The notes beneath the pieces are model-generated. The model made no database searches. It had not been told where the DNA came from and saw nothing but the letters and a program-made list of their open reading frames with translations. Shown piece by piece: positions 7,850 to 16,397 of a DNA stretch of 64,000 bases. Origin of the DNA: Lachnospiraceae bacterium (GTDB lineage: Bacteria; Bacillota; Clostridia; Lachnospirales; Lachnospiraceae); contig JAILCX010000047.1 of assembly GCA_024690205.1 (NCBI GenBank), forward strand, positions 25,368 through 89,367, read 5' to 3'. Positions within the stretch are counted from its first letter, which is position 1, and each line of letters begins with the position of its first letter. Both the position numbers and the translations under genes were made by a program.

Positions 7850-8617
7850 ATGAAAAAGTTTGTTGTTAGCACAATTGCATTGCTGTCGGCCGTGTCTTTG
7901 ACAGGTTGTGGCATGTTTAAATCGCAGATACCTGAACTTACCGAAGAAGAGGAAAGTCTGGTCATTGAATATGCGACCGAAGTACTTTTGCATTATGACA
8001 GGTTAAACGGGGATAAGATTCGTCCGATCAAGTATGACGTAGTTACTGATGAAGGCGTCACTGTAAGTGACGAGGAGTATGCCGGTGTTGTTAAAGACGA
8101 AGTCAATCCCGATCCCGGAATACAGCTTCCCGAACCTGATCCTGCTTCCGAAGTAACGGCTGTTGATAACACTGTGCCTGAGGATCCTTCCGCAACTGTT
8201 GTCGGCTCACTTTCGGAGCTTTTCGGACTTGACGGAATAAATATCGAATCGACCGGTTACGATGTTACTGATTTTTATCCTTCATCGCCCGCGGATTACT
8301 TTGTAATGAACGCTACTGAGGGAAACAAACTCGTTATATTAAAGTTCGTTCTTTCAAATGTTTCGGGTAGCGATCAAAGGGTTGAGATACCTTACGGTGA
8401 TGTTAAATACAAGATTACGCTTAACGACACGACTAAGAATGCGTTAACTACGCTTTTGATAAACGATATGGGAACATTCACGGCGGATATGGCGGCCGGA
8501 GCGAGCTTTGAGGTCGTTCTTGTGGGCGAATTCCCCGCTGCAGATGCGACAAGCATTTCATCTCTTTCTCTTTCGGTTAAGAGAGAGTCGGGAACCTGCA
8601 ACATAATATTCAAGTGA
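7850..8617 (+). CDS. putative lipoprotein of unknown function
   Basis: The 255-residue product has a lipoprotein signal peptide with lipobox LTGC (Cys20), so it should be lipid-anchored on the outside of the membrane. After an acidic, Pro-rich middle part, residues about 150-255 look like an immunoglobulin-like or DUF4352-type beta domain (VILKFVLSNVSGSDQRVEIP). I cannot name a function. The next gene, 13 nt downstream, encodes a membrane protein and is probably cotranscribed. Confidence 0.75.
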   Translation: MKKFVVSTIALLSAVSLTGCGMFKSQIPELTEEEESLVIEYATEVLLHYDRLNGDKIRPIKYDVVTDEGVTVSDEEYAGVVKDEVNPDPGIQLPEPDPASEVTAVDNTVPEDPSATVVGSLSELFGLDGINIESTGYDVTDFYPSSPADYFVMNATEGNKLVILKFVLSNVSGSDQRVEIPYGDVKYKITLNDTTKNALTTLLINDMGTFTADMAAGASFEVVLVGEFPAADATSISSLSLSVKRESGTCNIIFK

Positions 8618-8630
8618 TCGGAGGTCAATT

Positions 8631-9686
8631 GTGGCTTCATCAAAGAGTAAAGGAATCATAATAGGTATAACCTGTTTTGTCCTCGTGCTACTTTGTGCTG
8701 CAGGAGGCTTCCTTTTTTATTATCTGAACAGACCAATAGTAAAGATCAACGAAGCTATAGAAGAAGAGGATATAGACACTGTCGTTGAGCTTTTTGATAA
8801 GCTTTCCAAGGAAGAAGAGATCCTTGAAGTACAGGATAAGATGTATGATTATTCCAAGGAACTTAAGGATGGCTTTGTAGACGAGGAAATTGATTTTGAT
8901 GAAGTTGAAGAAAAATTCGATCTTCTCGGGGAAAAGATACTTGACGGTAATTCACAATTTGAAAAACTTGTCCGTGCGGTAAATGAGCTTAACGAATCAA
9001 GGAAAGCTTATGAAGCGGGTATAGAAGCGTTTGAAAAAGAAGATTACGAAGGCGCTATCGAAGAGTTTGAAAAGGTCATAAAGAAAGATGACAACTTTGA
9101 AGATGCCAAAAAGAAGATAGAAGAGTGTAAAGAGTTCCTGAAAGTCGATGTAACGGGAACTTACAGAGCGTCCATCGATATTTCGAGCCTTATCCTCCAA
9201 TATATGGGACAGAGCAATGGAAGCGGATTCGGCATTCCCGTTAAAGTTGATTTTGTATTTGAACTCATTGATGATGAAAACGGAAAAGCTTATCTTGATG
9301 TAAAGAACTTTGATCTTCTTTATGACGGTATCGTAAAGATAGCATCTGTTTATGCCAAAAAGATGATCGCCGAACAATACGGTGTTCCCGAAGATAAACT
9401 TGAGACATATGTTAAGCTCCTTTACGGCAAAAGCCTTGATGAGGCTATAAAGGATGAGATCCCGCTTGATGATATCAAGGAGATGATACCCCTTGATCCC
9501 ACGCCTTTTAACTATACTGTAGATGATAATAATATCGTTAAGATCGTTACTGGAGATCCTTCGGAAAACTACGAAATGAGCATAGTTGACAAGGGCTTGT
9601 CACTTGATCGTGCACAGGGTCCCGGGGTAGACGGTCTGCTGGCCGCAGGACTTGAACTTCCCATAGTTTTTGAGAAAGAGAATTAA
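8631..9686 (+). CDS. hypothetical membrane-anchored protein with one TPR-like repeat
   Basis: The start is GTG 8631, placed by GGAGG at 8620-8624. The 351-residue product has one membrane segment at about residues 7-30 and a short charged helical region. A TPR-like unit follows (EAGIEAFEKEDYEGAIEEFEKV, positions about 125-146), then a 190-residue C-terminal beta domain. With the preceding lipoprotein it probably forms a two-gene unit at the cell surface. The function is unknown. An 8-bp inverted repeat overlaps its stop codon. Confidence 0.72.
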   Translation: MASSKSKGIIIGITCFVLVLLCAAGGFLFYYLNRPIVKINEAIEEEDIDTVVELFDKLSKEEEILEVQDKMYDYSKELKDGFVDEEIDFDEVEEKFDLLGEKILDGNSQFEKLVRAVNELNESRKAYEAGIEAFEKEDYEGAIEEFEKVIKKDDNFEDAKKKIEECKEFLKVDVTGTYRASIDISSLILQYMGQSNGSGFGIPVKVDFVFELIDDENGKAYLDVKNFDLLYDGIVKIASVYAKKMIAEQYGVPEDKLETYVKLLYGKSLDEAIKDEIPLDDIKEMIPLDPTPFNYTVDDNNIVKIVTGDPSENYEMSIVDKGLSLDRAQGPGVDGLLAAGLELPIVFEKEN

Positions 9687-9702
9687 TTGTGTATACAATT
9701 AA
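9683..9702. repeat. perfect inverted repeat at the end of the TPR gene
   Basis: TTAATTGT and ACAATTAA are separated by GTAT and overlap the TAA stop. There is no T-run after it, so it could be an operator upstream of the cheV promoter or a weak RNA hairpin. Confidence 0.4.
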
Positions 9703-9722
9703 GCAAGTTATCTATTTTATTG

Positions 9723-9751
9723 TTGTTTGAGACTTTTTGTTATGATATAAT
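9723..9751 (+). promoter_or_regulatory. cheV promoter
   Basis: TTGTTT (9723-9728), 17 bp, TATAAT (9746-9751). The predicted leader is about 87 nt. It contains a short ATG frame of seven codons (9768-9791) and a TTCCC/GGGAA hairpin before a good GAGGTGG site for cheV. Confidence 0.65.
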
Positions 9752-9844
9752 GTGGAGTGTGCAGTAATGTTTCTTTATTGGGGGACATGAGCTGCCCAAA
9801 TACAAATATTCCCCGGGGTTCGGGAAAGAATGAGGTGGCGTTAA

Positions 9845-10741
9845 ATGGATACAAAGATATTGCTTGAAAACGGTACCAACGAACTGGAAGTTCTCCAGTT
9901 TGAACTTGATGGTAATGCGTACGGAATCAACGTTGCGAAGATTAAGGAGATCATCCCTTATCAGCCCGTTACTCCCGTTCCCAATTCCCATCCCAGCATC
10001 GAAGGTATATTTATGCCGAGAGATGTTATGATTACTGCAATCGATCTTAAGAACTGTCTGCAAAGAGGTGAAAGCACACCCGGCGGATTGTTTATCATTA
10101 CGAACTTCAATAAACTTGATATCGCATTCCATGTAGACTCGGTAAAGGGTATCCACAGAGTATCATGGCAGGATATCATCAAACCCGGCGCTACGGTTTC
10201 ATCTGCTGATGAGAGTATCTCGACAGGTATCGTTAAGCTCGATGGAAACCTTGTTATCATTCTTGACTTCGAGAAGATAGTAACAGATATTAATCCCGAA
10301 ACCGGACTTAAATTATCTGAGATCACGGAACTCGGTGAGAGAGGACGTACGGATGTACCGATCCTTATCGCAGAGGACTCAGTACTGCTTAACAAGCTGA
10401 TCGTAGATTCACTTAGGAAAGCAGGATATAGCAATCTTATCCATACACAGAACGGACAGGAAGCTTACGATATCATCACAGAGTGCAAGGAAAAGGGCAC
10501 ACTTGAGGAACATGTTCAGTGTATCATCACCGATATCGAAATGCCTCTGATGGACGGACACAGACTTACGAAACTTGTTAAGAGTGATCCGGCTACTGAA
10601 AAGATACCGATCATCATTTTCTCTTCTTTGGTTAATGATGAAATGCGTAAGAAGGGTGAATCCCTCGGAGCTAACGCTCAGTTGTCTAAACCCGAGATCG
10701 GTAATCTCGTTCGTACGGTTGACAGTCTGGTCAGACTGTAA
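9845..10741 (+). CDS. cheV: chemotaxis coupling protein CheV (CheW-REC)
   Basis: The 298-residue protein has an N-terminal CheW-like domain (about 10-160; YGINVAKIKEIIPYQP and GIFMPRD are typical) and a C-terminal receiver domain (about 175-298). The phospho-acceptor is Asp230 in ITDIEMPLMDG, and the conserved lysine is in LSKPE. CheV couples chemoreceptors to the CheA kinase, and its phosphorylated receiver takes part in adaptation. It stands alone here, with a strong promoter and a terminator after it; no other che gene is in the window. The next gene encodes a membrane protein with repeated FliM-like motifs, which could be a receiver-binding partner. Confidence 0.95.
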   Translation: MDTKILLENGTNELEVLQFELDGNAYGINVAKIKEIIPYQPVTPVPNSHPSIEGIFMPRDVMITAIDLKNCLQRGESTPGGLFIITNFNKLDIAFHVDSVKGIHRVSWQDIIKPGATVSSADESISTGIVKLDGNLVIILDFEKIVTDINPETGLKLSEITELGERGRTDVPILIAEDSVLLNKLIVDSLRKAGYSNLIHTQNGQEAYDIITECKEKGTLEEHVQCIITDIEMPLMDGHRLTKLVKSDPATEKIPIIIFSSLVNDEMRKKGESLGANAQLSKPEIGNLVRTVDSLVRL

Positions 10742-10776
10742 TAATCAATCCGATAATCGGATATTCAAAAAATGAT

Positions 10777-10804
10777 AACCCCCGCAGTAGTGCTGTGGGG
10801 GTTT
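10777..10804 (+). terminator. terminator after cheV
   Basis: AACCCCCGCAG and CTGTGGGGGTT form an 11-bp stem with one G-U pair and a 5-nt loop. Only three T follow, so readthrough into the next gene, 32 bp away, is possible. Confidence 0.75.
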
Positions 10805-10835
10805 GCTACAACAAGGATAAATTCAGGAGAAGATA

Positions 10836-13800
10836 ATGGCGTCAGAAGAACAATATCTTGACGATCTGCTCAAAAATGTAATAGGTAATGAACCGCCCAA
10901 GGAACGCACGATGCAGGATGTCATGCGTGAAATGGGCGCTGTTTATGCTAAGAACGCTGAAAGACTGAAGGCTATGGAAGCAGCATCAGCTAAGGACCCC
11001 GAAGTCGAGGTTCCGGCTGAGGAGGCTGTTCCCGAAGCTGCTGTTGATATGCCCGTTGAAGAGGTTCCGGCAGCTATCGCGGTTGCTGCTGAGGAGCCTG
11101 CTGAACCCGTTCCGGAAGTTACCGTTGAGATGCCTGCTGAACCGGTTGCTGAAATGCCGGTTGAAGAGATTCCGGCTTTCGAAGAACCTGTTGAGGTTCC
11201 TGCGTCAGATGATATCGAAGCGCCTGCTGTGGATCTTGGAGACGATTTCGATCCCTTCGACCAGGACACACTTGCTGATATGCTCGATGTCCTTGATAAG
11301 CCCGGAGAGTTTGATGCGGAAGTTGTTCCCGATGAAGCAACAAGGCAAGCTGAAGAACTCGCAAGCATGCTCGATGATGTTCCAGGTATCATTGAAGATG
11401 TTCCGGTTGAAGAGCCTGCACACGAAGACGAAAATATGTCTCAGGAAGATCTTGAGGCACTTCTCGGAAGCCTTGAAACTGAACCACCTGCTGCTGAAGT
11501 TCCTGTTGATGAAGTTCCTGTTGATGACATTCCTCTCGAGGATATGCCTGTCGATGATATTTCTATTGACGACATTCCTCTCGATGATATCCCCGTAGAA
11601 GATATTCCTGTTGACGATATTCCTCTCGATGATATCCCCGTAGAAGATATTCCTATGGATGAGTCTGCATCAGCAGATGAAAATATGTCTCAGGAGGATC
11701 TCGAGGCGCTTCTTGGAAGCCTTGATACGGAAGCACCTGCGGAGGATATTCCTGTTGACGATATTCCTCTCAACGATATTCCCGTAGAAGATATTCCTAT
11801 GGATGAGTCTGCATCAGCAGATGAAAATATGTCTCAGGAAGATCTTGAGACACTTCTTGGAAGCCTTGACACTGAGGCGCCTGCAGAAGAAACACCCAAC
11901 GATGACATTCCGTTGGAAATTCCTGTCGAAGATATCCCTGCAGATGAAATACCTGTCGAAGAACCTTCGCTCGACGACCTTATGTCGCAGGAAGATCTGG
12001 AAGCTCTTCTTAACAGCGAGACACCAGTCGAAGAACCTGCACCTGCAGATGAAAATATGTCTCAGGAAGATCTCGAAGCACTTCTTGGAAGCCTTGACAC
12101 TGAGGCGCCCGCAGAAGAAGCACACATCGATGACATTCCGTTGGAAATGCCTCTCGAAGATATCCCTTCAGACGATATACCTGTCGAAGAACCTTCGACC
12201 GACGACCTTATGTCACAGGAAGATCTGGATGCACTTCTTAACAGTGAGACAGTTGTAGAAGAACCCGCTCCTTTAAGCGACGATGTTTCACAGGAAGACC
12301 TTGAAGCTATGCTTGGAGAACTGGGCCTTGATTCCGAGGAAGCACCTGTAGATGAAGCACCTGCAGAAGAACCTGCCGGTGAAGAAGATGTTCCCAGTGA
12401 AGAAGAGCTGGTTGAAGAAGCTATTGATACTGATCCTGATATTGCTCAGGAATTTGGTGAAGAACCTTCACAGGATGACCTTGAGGCCATGCTTGAAGGA
12501 ATAGATATTGAAGAGCCTGAAGCTGCATCGGAAAATGATGATGATCTTCCTGATGATGCGGAACTTTCTCAGGACGATATTGATGCTGCACTTAACGGAG
12601 GAGATGTTGATCTTTTGAAGATGCTCGGCGAAGCTGAAACTGCCGAGGATTTTGAAATGCCTTCAGATCGCCTTTCAGGTGGAGATGAAGAACCGGCTGC
12701 TGAGGAAGTTGCAGAGGAAGCATCAGAAGAAGCACCCGCAGAGGATCTTGGTGAAAACATGAGCCAGGATGATCTCGAGGCCATGCTTGCAGGTATTGAT
12801 GTTGAAGAAGCACCTGCCGAAGAGGGTGATTCAGGTGAGTCTGCATCCGAAGATCTTTCCGATGTTGAAAAGCTTGAAGCTACTGAAGGAAGTGATGAAG
12901 ATCTTTTGTCGCTCCTTGAAGGCATAGATGAAGCCGCATCCGAAGAGGGAGCAACTGACGGATTGCCGGATGAGCTTCTTGGCGGAGAAAGCGAAGAAAC
13001 CGAAGAAGCACCCAAGAAGAAAAAAAAGAAGTTCTCACTTGCTGCTTTGTTGCCTTTTGGAAAGAAGAAAAAGAAGAAGGGCGATGAAGAAACAGAAGAA
13101 ACTGAAGAGAATGCAGAGGCATCTGAGGATAGTGAAAAAGGACCCGTTGAAGCTTCTGCAGAGCAGATAGATGATATCCTTGCCGGAATAACGGATGAAG
13201 GTGAACCTTCTGAAGAACCTCTTGAAATAGATCTTGGGGAAGGGGATGGGACTGCCGAGGTTCCTGAAAAGAAAAAGAAAAAGGATGGCTTCTTTGCAAA
13301 GATATTTGCGTTCCTTTTTGAGGAAGAAGAGGAAGAGGAAGATATCCTTGCGGAAGTTTCAAACGAAGATATCCTTGCCCAGATAGATGCCGAAAACGCT
13401 GAAGAAGACGCCAAAGGCAAGAAGGGCAAAGGAAAGAAAGCCAAGAAGGATAAAAAGAAAAAGGGCAAAGATAAAGCCGCCGATGAAGGCGAAGGCGCTT
13501 CCGAAGGCGAAGATGGTGAAGGCGGCGAAGAGGGCGACGATAAGAAGAAAAAGAAAAAGCCCAAGAAGGAAAAGGCGCCTAAGGAGCCCAAGGAAAAGGT
13601 TCCTTCGAAGAAGGTCCTTTCAAAGAAAGCGTTTATTGCTCTTGTTGCTTTCTGCGCTTCAGTCATTGCAGCTATTGTCATCATAAGTTCGATACTTCCC
13701 GATCATGCTGACAAACAGCTTGCAAGAAAGGCATATTTTAACGGCGATTACAGAACTGTTTATGAAAACTTCTACGGAAAGAGATTAAGTGATTCAGATT

Positions 13801-14354
13801 ATCTGATCTTTAAAAAGGCTGAGACTGTTCTTCTTCTCCAAAGAAGGATTGACTCATATCATAACAGGCTTAAACTTGGTGAACCCGCACAGGCACTCGA
13901 TTCACTTCTTGAAGGTGTTAACCTCTACGGTATCTTTGTAGCAGATGACAGATACCAGGCAGCTTCCGAGCTTGCACCTGTTTACCAGGAGATACTGACT
14001 CTGCTTGCCGATAACTATTCATTAAGTGAGCAGGATGCGATAGAACTGTATTCCATGGAAGACAGGGATGCTTATACGGAAAAACTTATCTCTATCGTAA
14101 CAGGTAGAAAATACACTCTTAAGAAAAAACCTGAAGTAACAGAAGAAGAACCGGAAACTAATGATGAGATGCTTCCTCCCGAAGGCGAAGATGAAATGAT
14201 CCCTCAAAGCAGTGAAGGAAAGATGAATCCTCCTGCTGATGGAAATCCTGAACAGGCAGCGCCTCCCAAACCTGAGGATGAAGGCGAACCCGAGCAGGAG
14301 TTTATTGAGCTTCATCCGCTTGAGGACCTTCTTGAAGATGAAGAGGATCTTTAA
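10836..14354 (+). CDS. large acidic repeat membrane protein with ten FliM-like CheY-binding motifs
   Basis: The 1172-residue product has no clear full-length family. Residues 1-925 are very acidic, low in complexity and probably disordered. Within them the motif [ML]SQ[ED]D[LI][ED]AxLxG/N recurs ten times, its Ser-Gln at about residues 202, 285, 333, 384, 409, 460, 485, 545, 578 and 643, spaced by DDIPVEDIP-type repeats. It closely resembles LSQ[ED]EIDALLNG, the N-terminal peptide of FliM and FliY that binds phosphorylated CheY. Three Lys-rich blocks follow (about 725-925). One membrane segment lies at about 931-952, then an outside helical domain to about 1090 and an acidic tail. Basic residues before the membrane segment put the motifs in the cytoplasm. 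It lies directly behind cheV. I propose a scaffold or sink for receiver domains; an acidic-repeat polar hub, like HubP/FimV in layout only, is the alternative. GGAGAAG precedes the ATG. Confidence 0.8.
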   Translation: MASEEQYLDDLLKNVIGNEPPKERTMQDVMREMGAVYAKNAERLKAMEAASAKDPEVEVPAEEAVPEAAVDMPVEEVPAAIAVAAEEPAEPVPEVTVEMPAEPVAEMPVEEIPAFEEPVEVPASDDIEAPAVDLGDDFDPFDQDTLADMLDVLDKPGEFDAEVVPDEATRQAEELASMLDDVPGIIEDVPVEEPAHEDENMSQEDLEALLGSLETEPPAAEVPVDEVPVDDIPLEDMPVDDISIDDIPLDDIPVEDIPVDDIPLDDIPVEDIPMDESASADENMSQEDLEALLGSLDTEAPAEDIPVDDIPLNDIPVEDIPMDESASADENMSQEDLETLLGSLDTEAPAEETPNDDIPLEIPVEDIPADEIPVEEPSLDDLMSQEDLEALLNSETPVEEPAPADENMSQEDLEALLGSLDTEAPAEEAHIDDIPLEMPLEDIPSDDIPVEEPSTDDLMSQEDLDALLNSETVVEEPAPLSDDVSQEDLEAMLGELGLDSEEAPVDEAPAEEPAGEEDVPSEEELVEEAIDTDPDIAQEFGEEPSQDDLEAMLEGIDIEEPEAASENDDDLPDDAELSQDDIDAALNGGDVDLLKMLGEAETAEDFEMPSDRLSGGDEEPAAEEVAEEASEEAPAEDLGENMSQDDLEAMLAGIDVEEAPAEEGDSGESASEDLSDVEKLEATEGSDEDLLSLLEGIDEAASEEGATDGLPDELLGGESEETEEAPKKKKKKFSLAALLPFGKKKKKKGDEETEETEENAEASEDSEKGPVEASAEQIDDILAGITDEGEPSEEPLEIDLGEGDGTAEVPEKKKKKDGFFAKIFAFLFEEEEEEEDILAEVSNEDILAQIDAENAEEDAKGKKGKGKKAKKDKKKKGKDKAADEGEGASEGEDGEGGEEGDDKKKKKKPKKEKAPKEPKEKVPSKKVLSKKAFIALVAFCASVIAAIVIISSILPDHADKQLARKAYFNGDYRTVYENFYGKRLSDSDYLIFKKAETVLLLQRRIDSYHNRLKLGEPAQALDSLLEGVNLYGIFVADDRYQAASELAPVYQEILTLLADNYSLSEQDAIELYSMEDRDAYTEKLISIVTGRKYTLKKKPEVTEEEPETNDEMLPPEGEDEMIPQSSEGKMNPPADGNPEQAAPPKPEDEGEPEQEFIELHPLEDLLEDEEDL
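11601..11847 (+). repeat. 144-bp period repeat in the acidic protein gene
   Basis: The segment 11601-11703 recurs at 11745-11847 with few changes, an offset of 144 bp or 48 codons. Within it a 45-bp unit encoding alternating DDIP and EDIP peptides is also doubled. Confidence 0.75.
11829..12284 (+). repeat. tandem duplication of a 228-bp unit
   Basis: Bases 11829-12056 and 12057-12284 encode two 76-residue units with the same order: MSQEDLE, DDIPLE, PVEEPS, DLMSQEDL, LNSET. They differ at scattered positions. The frame is kept, so copy number could change without breaking the gene. Confidence 0.75.
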
Positions 14355-14960
14355 ATGATTGCGATTATAGATTATGATGCAGGCAATATAAAGAGCGTTG
14401 AAAAAGCTCTGTTATATCTTGGAAAAGAAGCGGTGATAACAAGAGATACGGACACATTGCTTTCGGCTGAAAAGGTTATTCTTCCGGGTGTCGGATCGTT
14501 CGGTGACGCCATGGGTAATCTTGAAAGATACGGTTTGATCCCGGTTATCAAAAAGATCGTCGAAAACAAAACTCCGTTCATGGGAATCTGTCTTGGGTTA
14601 CAGCTTCTTTTTGATTCATCTGAAGAATCACCGGGAGTTAAGGGCTTGGGCATATTACCGGGAAAGGTTTTGAGATTTCCTCAAAAGGACGGATTTAAAG
14701 TTCCCCAGATCGGATGGAACTCTCTTTCGTTTCCGAAGGAAAGCCGCCTCTTTAAAGGTATTCCGGAAGGATCGTTTGTATACTTTGTCCATTCATACTT
14801 TCTGGATGCCGGAGATAAATCCGATGTAGCTGCACAAAGTGATTACATATTTAAGTTTGATGCGGCTGTTGAAAAAGACAATGTGTTTGCGTGTCAGTTC
14901 CATCCGGAAAAGAGCTCGGATGTCGGACTTTCCATACTAAAGAATTTTACGGAAATATAA
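14355..14960 (+). CDS. hisH: imidazole glycerol phosphate synthase, glutaminase subunit
   Basis: The 201-residue class I glutamine amidotransferase supplies ammonia to HisF in histidine biosynthesis. The catalytic Cys79 lies in [10 protein letters not shown], and the His/Glu pair is in CQFHPEKSS near the C-terminus. An N-terminal [16 protein letters not shown] and the oxyanion segment [10 protein letters not shown] are also present. The start codon directly follows the stop of the acidic repeat gene with no room for a separate promoter, so it may be translated by coupling. Only hisH and hisF of the pathway are here. Confidence 0.96.
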   Translation: MIAIIDYDAGNIKSVEKALLYLGKEAVITRDTDTLLSAEKVILPGVGSFGDAMGNLERYGLIPVIKKIVENKTPFMGICLGLQLLFDSSEESPGVKGLGILPGKVLRFPQKDGFKVPQIGWNSLSFPKESRLFKGIPEGSFVYFVHSYFLDAGDKSDVAAQSDYIFKFDAAVEKDNVFACQFHPEKSSDVGLSILKNFTEI

Positions 14961-14961
14961 G

Positions 14962-15717
14962 ATGCACACTAAAAGGATAATACCCTGTCTTGATGTTGAT
15001 AAGGGAAGGGTAGTAAAAGGAACAAAATTTTTAAATCTTGTAGATGCGGGAGATCCTGTTGAAGTCGGATCTTTCTATGATAAATCCGGAGCTGATGAGC
15101 TCGTCTTTTTGGATATAACCGCATCGAGCGATTCCCGTAACATAAAAGCAGAGCTTGTAAGAGCTGTAGCGGAGAAAGTGTTTATTCCGTTTACTGTCGG
15201 AGGTGGTATCAGGTCTTCCGAGGATTTCAGAATGATACTTCGTGAAGGCGCCGACAAGGTTGCTGTCAATTCAGCTGCGATCATGAATCCCGAGATAATT
15301 TCTGATGCTGCAATGAAGTTCGGATCACAGTGTGTCGTGGTTGCGATAGATGCCAAAAGGAGCGGCGATTCGTGGACCGTATATAAAAACGGCGGAAGAG
15401 TTGATATGGGGATCGATGCGATCGAGTGGGCGATGAAAGCCGAAAAACTCGGAGCCGGAGAGATTCTGTTAACTTCGATGGATTGTGACGGAACAAAGAG
15501 CGGGTATGATCTTGAACTTACCAAAGCCGTTTCTTCAAATGTTTCGATCCCTGTCATAGCATCGGGTGGAGCAGGATCAGTACAGGATTTTGCCGATGCT
15601 TTTGAAATAGGCGGAGCTGATGCGGCATTGGCGGCTTCTTTATTCCATTTCAGGGAAATGGATATCCATGATCTTAAAAATCAGCTTTCCGAAAAAGGCA
15701 TACCGATAAGGAGATAG
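14962..15717 (+). CDS. hisF: imidazole glycerol phosphate synthase, cyclase subunit
   Basis: The 251-residue TIM barrel makes imidazole glycerol phosphate and AICAR from PRFAR using ammonia from HisH. The catalytic aspartates are Asp11 ([13 protein letters not shown]) and the Asp of VVAIDAKR. The phosphate-binding FTVGGGIRS and VIASGGAGS loops are intact. It starts 1 nt after hisH, and the two products form one complex. AAGGAG near its end serves ung. Confidence 0.96.
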   Translation: MHTKRIIPCLDVDKGRVVKGTKFLNLVDAGDPVEVGSFYDKSGADELVFLDITASSDSRNIKAELVRAVAEKVFIPFTVGGGIRSSEDFRMILREGADKVAVNSAAIMNPEIISDAAMKFGSQCVVVAIDAKRSGDSWTVYKNGGRVDMGIDAIEWAMKAEKLGAGEILLTSMDCDGTKSGYDLELTKAVSSNVSIPVIASGGAGSVQDFADAFEIGGADAALAASLFHFREMDIHDLKNQLSEKGIPIRR

Positions 15718-15722
15718 TCATC

Positions 15723-16397
15723 ATGTCGATGATAACCGGTGACTGGCTTGATGTGCTTAACGGAGAGTTCACAAAGCCGTATTATAAAGAACTGTATAAG
15801 TTCGTTAAAAACGAGTATAATACAAAAGTGGTGTTTCCGCCTGCGGATGATATCTTTAACGCTTTTCATCTTACTCCGTTAAAGGATGTTAAGGTGGTCA
15901 TCCTGGGACAGGATCCTTACCACGATGATAAGCAGGCACACGGACTTTGTTTTTCGGTTCAGCCGGGGACCAAGATCCCGCCTTCTTTGGTGAACATCTA
16001 TAAGGAACTCCATGATGATCTGGGATGCAGGATTCCGAATAACGGATATCTTGTAAAATGGGCCGACCAGGGAGTCCTTCTTTTAAACACGGTCCTTACA
16101 GTCCGTGCTCATGAAGCGTTTTCGCACAGGAACATGGGTTGGGAAACATTCACCGATGCGGTAATAAGCGCTCTTAACAAAGAGGACCGGCCGATAGTCT
16201 TTATGCTTTGGGGAGCACCCGCAGGTGCAAAGGCATCCATGCTTGATAATCCCAAACATCTTGTTTTAAAGGCAATGCATCCAAGTCCGCTTTCGGCATA
16301 CAAAGGCTTTTTCGGATGCAAACACTTTTCGAAATGTAACGAATTTCTCGTTTCAAATAATTTAACGCCAATCGATTGGCAGATAGAGGACATATAA
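15723..16397 (+). CDS. ung: uracil-DNA glycosylase, family 1
   Basis: The 224-residue enzyme removes uracil from DNA. It has the water-activating GQDPYHD loop (Asp64, His67), a FCFSV-like binding segment (GLCFSV), and the catalytic HPSPLSAYKGFFG loop. AAGGAG lies 9 nt before ATG 15723; ATG 15729 is an alternative. It shares the A of its TAA stop with the start of lysA, so the two are coupled. Confidence 0.96.
   Translation: MSMITGDWLDVLNGEFTKPYYKELYKFVKNEYNTKVVFPPADDIFNAFHLTPLKDVKVVILGQDPYHDDKQAHGLCFSVQPGTKIPPSLVNIYKELHDDLGCRIPNNGYLVKWADQGVLLLNTVLTVRAHEAFSHRNMGWETFTDAVISALNKEDRPIVFMLWGAPAGAKASMLDNPKHLVLKAMHPSPLSAYKGFFGCKHFSKCNEFLVSNNLTPIDWQIEDI

Noticed and set aside
9752..9844. Cyclic di-GMP or other riboswitch in the cheV leader
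   Set aside because: No conserved motif of a known class could be found, and the leader is short.
10943..11392. Minus-strand frame of 149 Ser/Thr/Gly-rich codons
   Set aside because: Shadow of the Glu/Pro/Ala-rich coding sequence on the other strand; low complexity and no start signal.
12569..13684. A 371-codon open frame on the minus strand within the acidic repeat gene
   Set aside because: It is Ser/Phe-rich, the complement of Glu/Lys codons, has no ribosome site and lies fully inside a plus-strand gene with clear structure.
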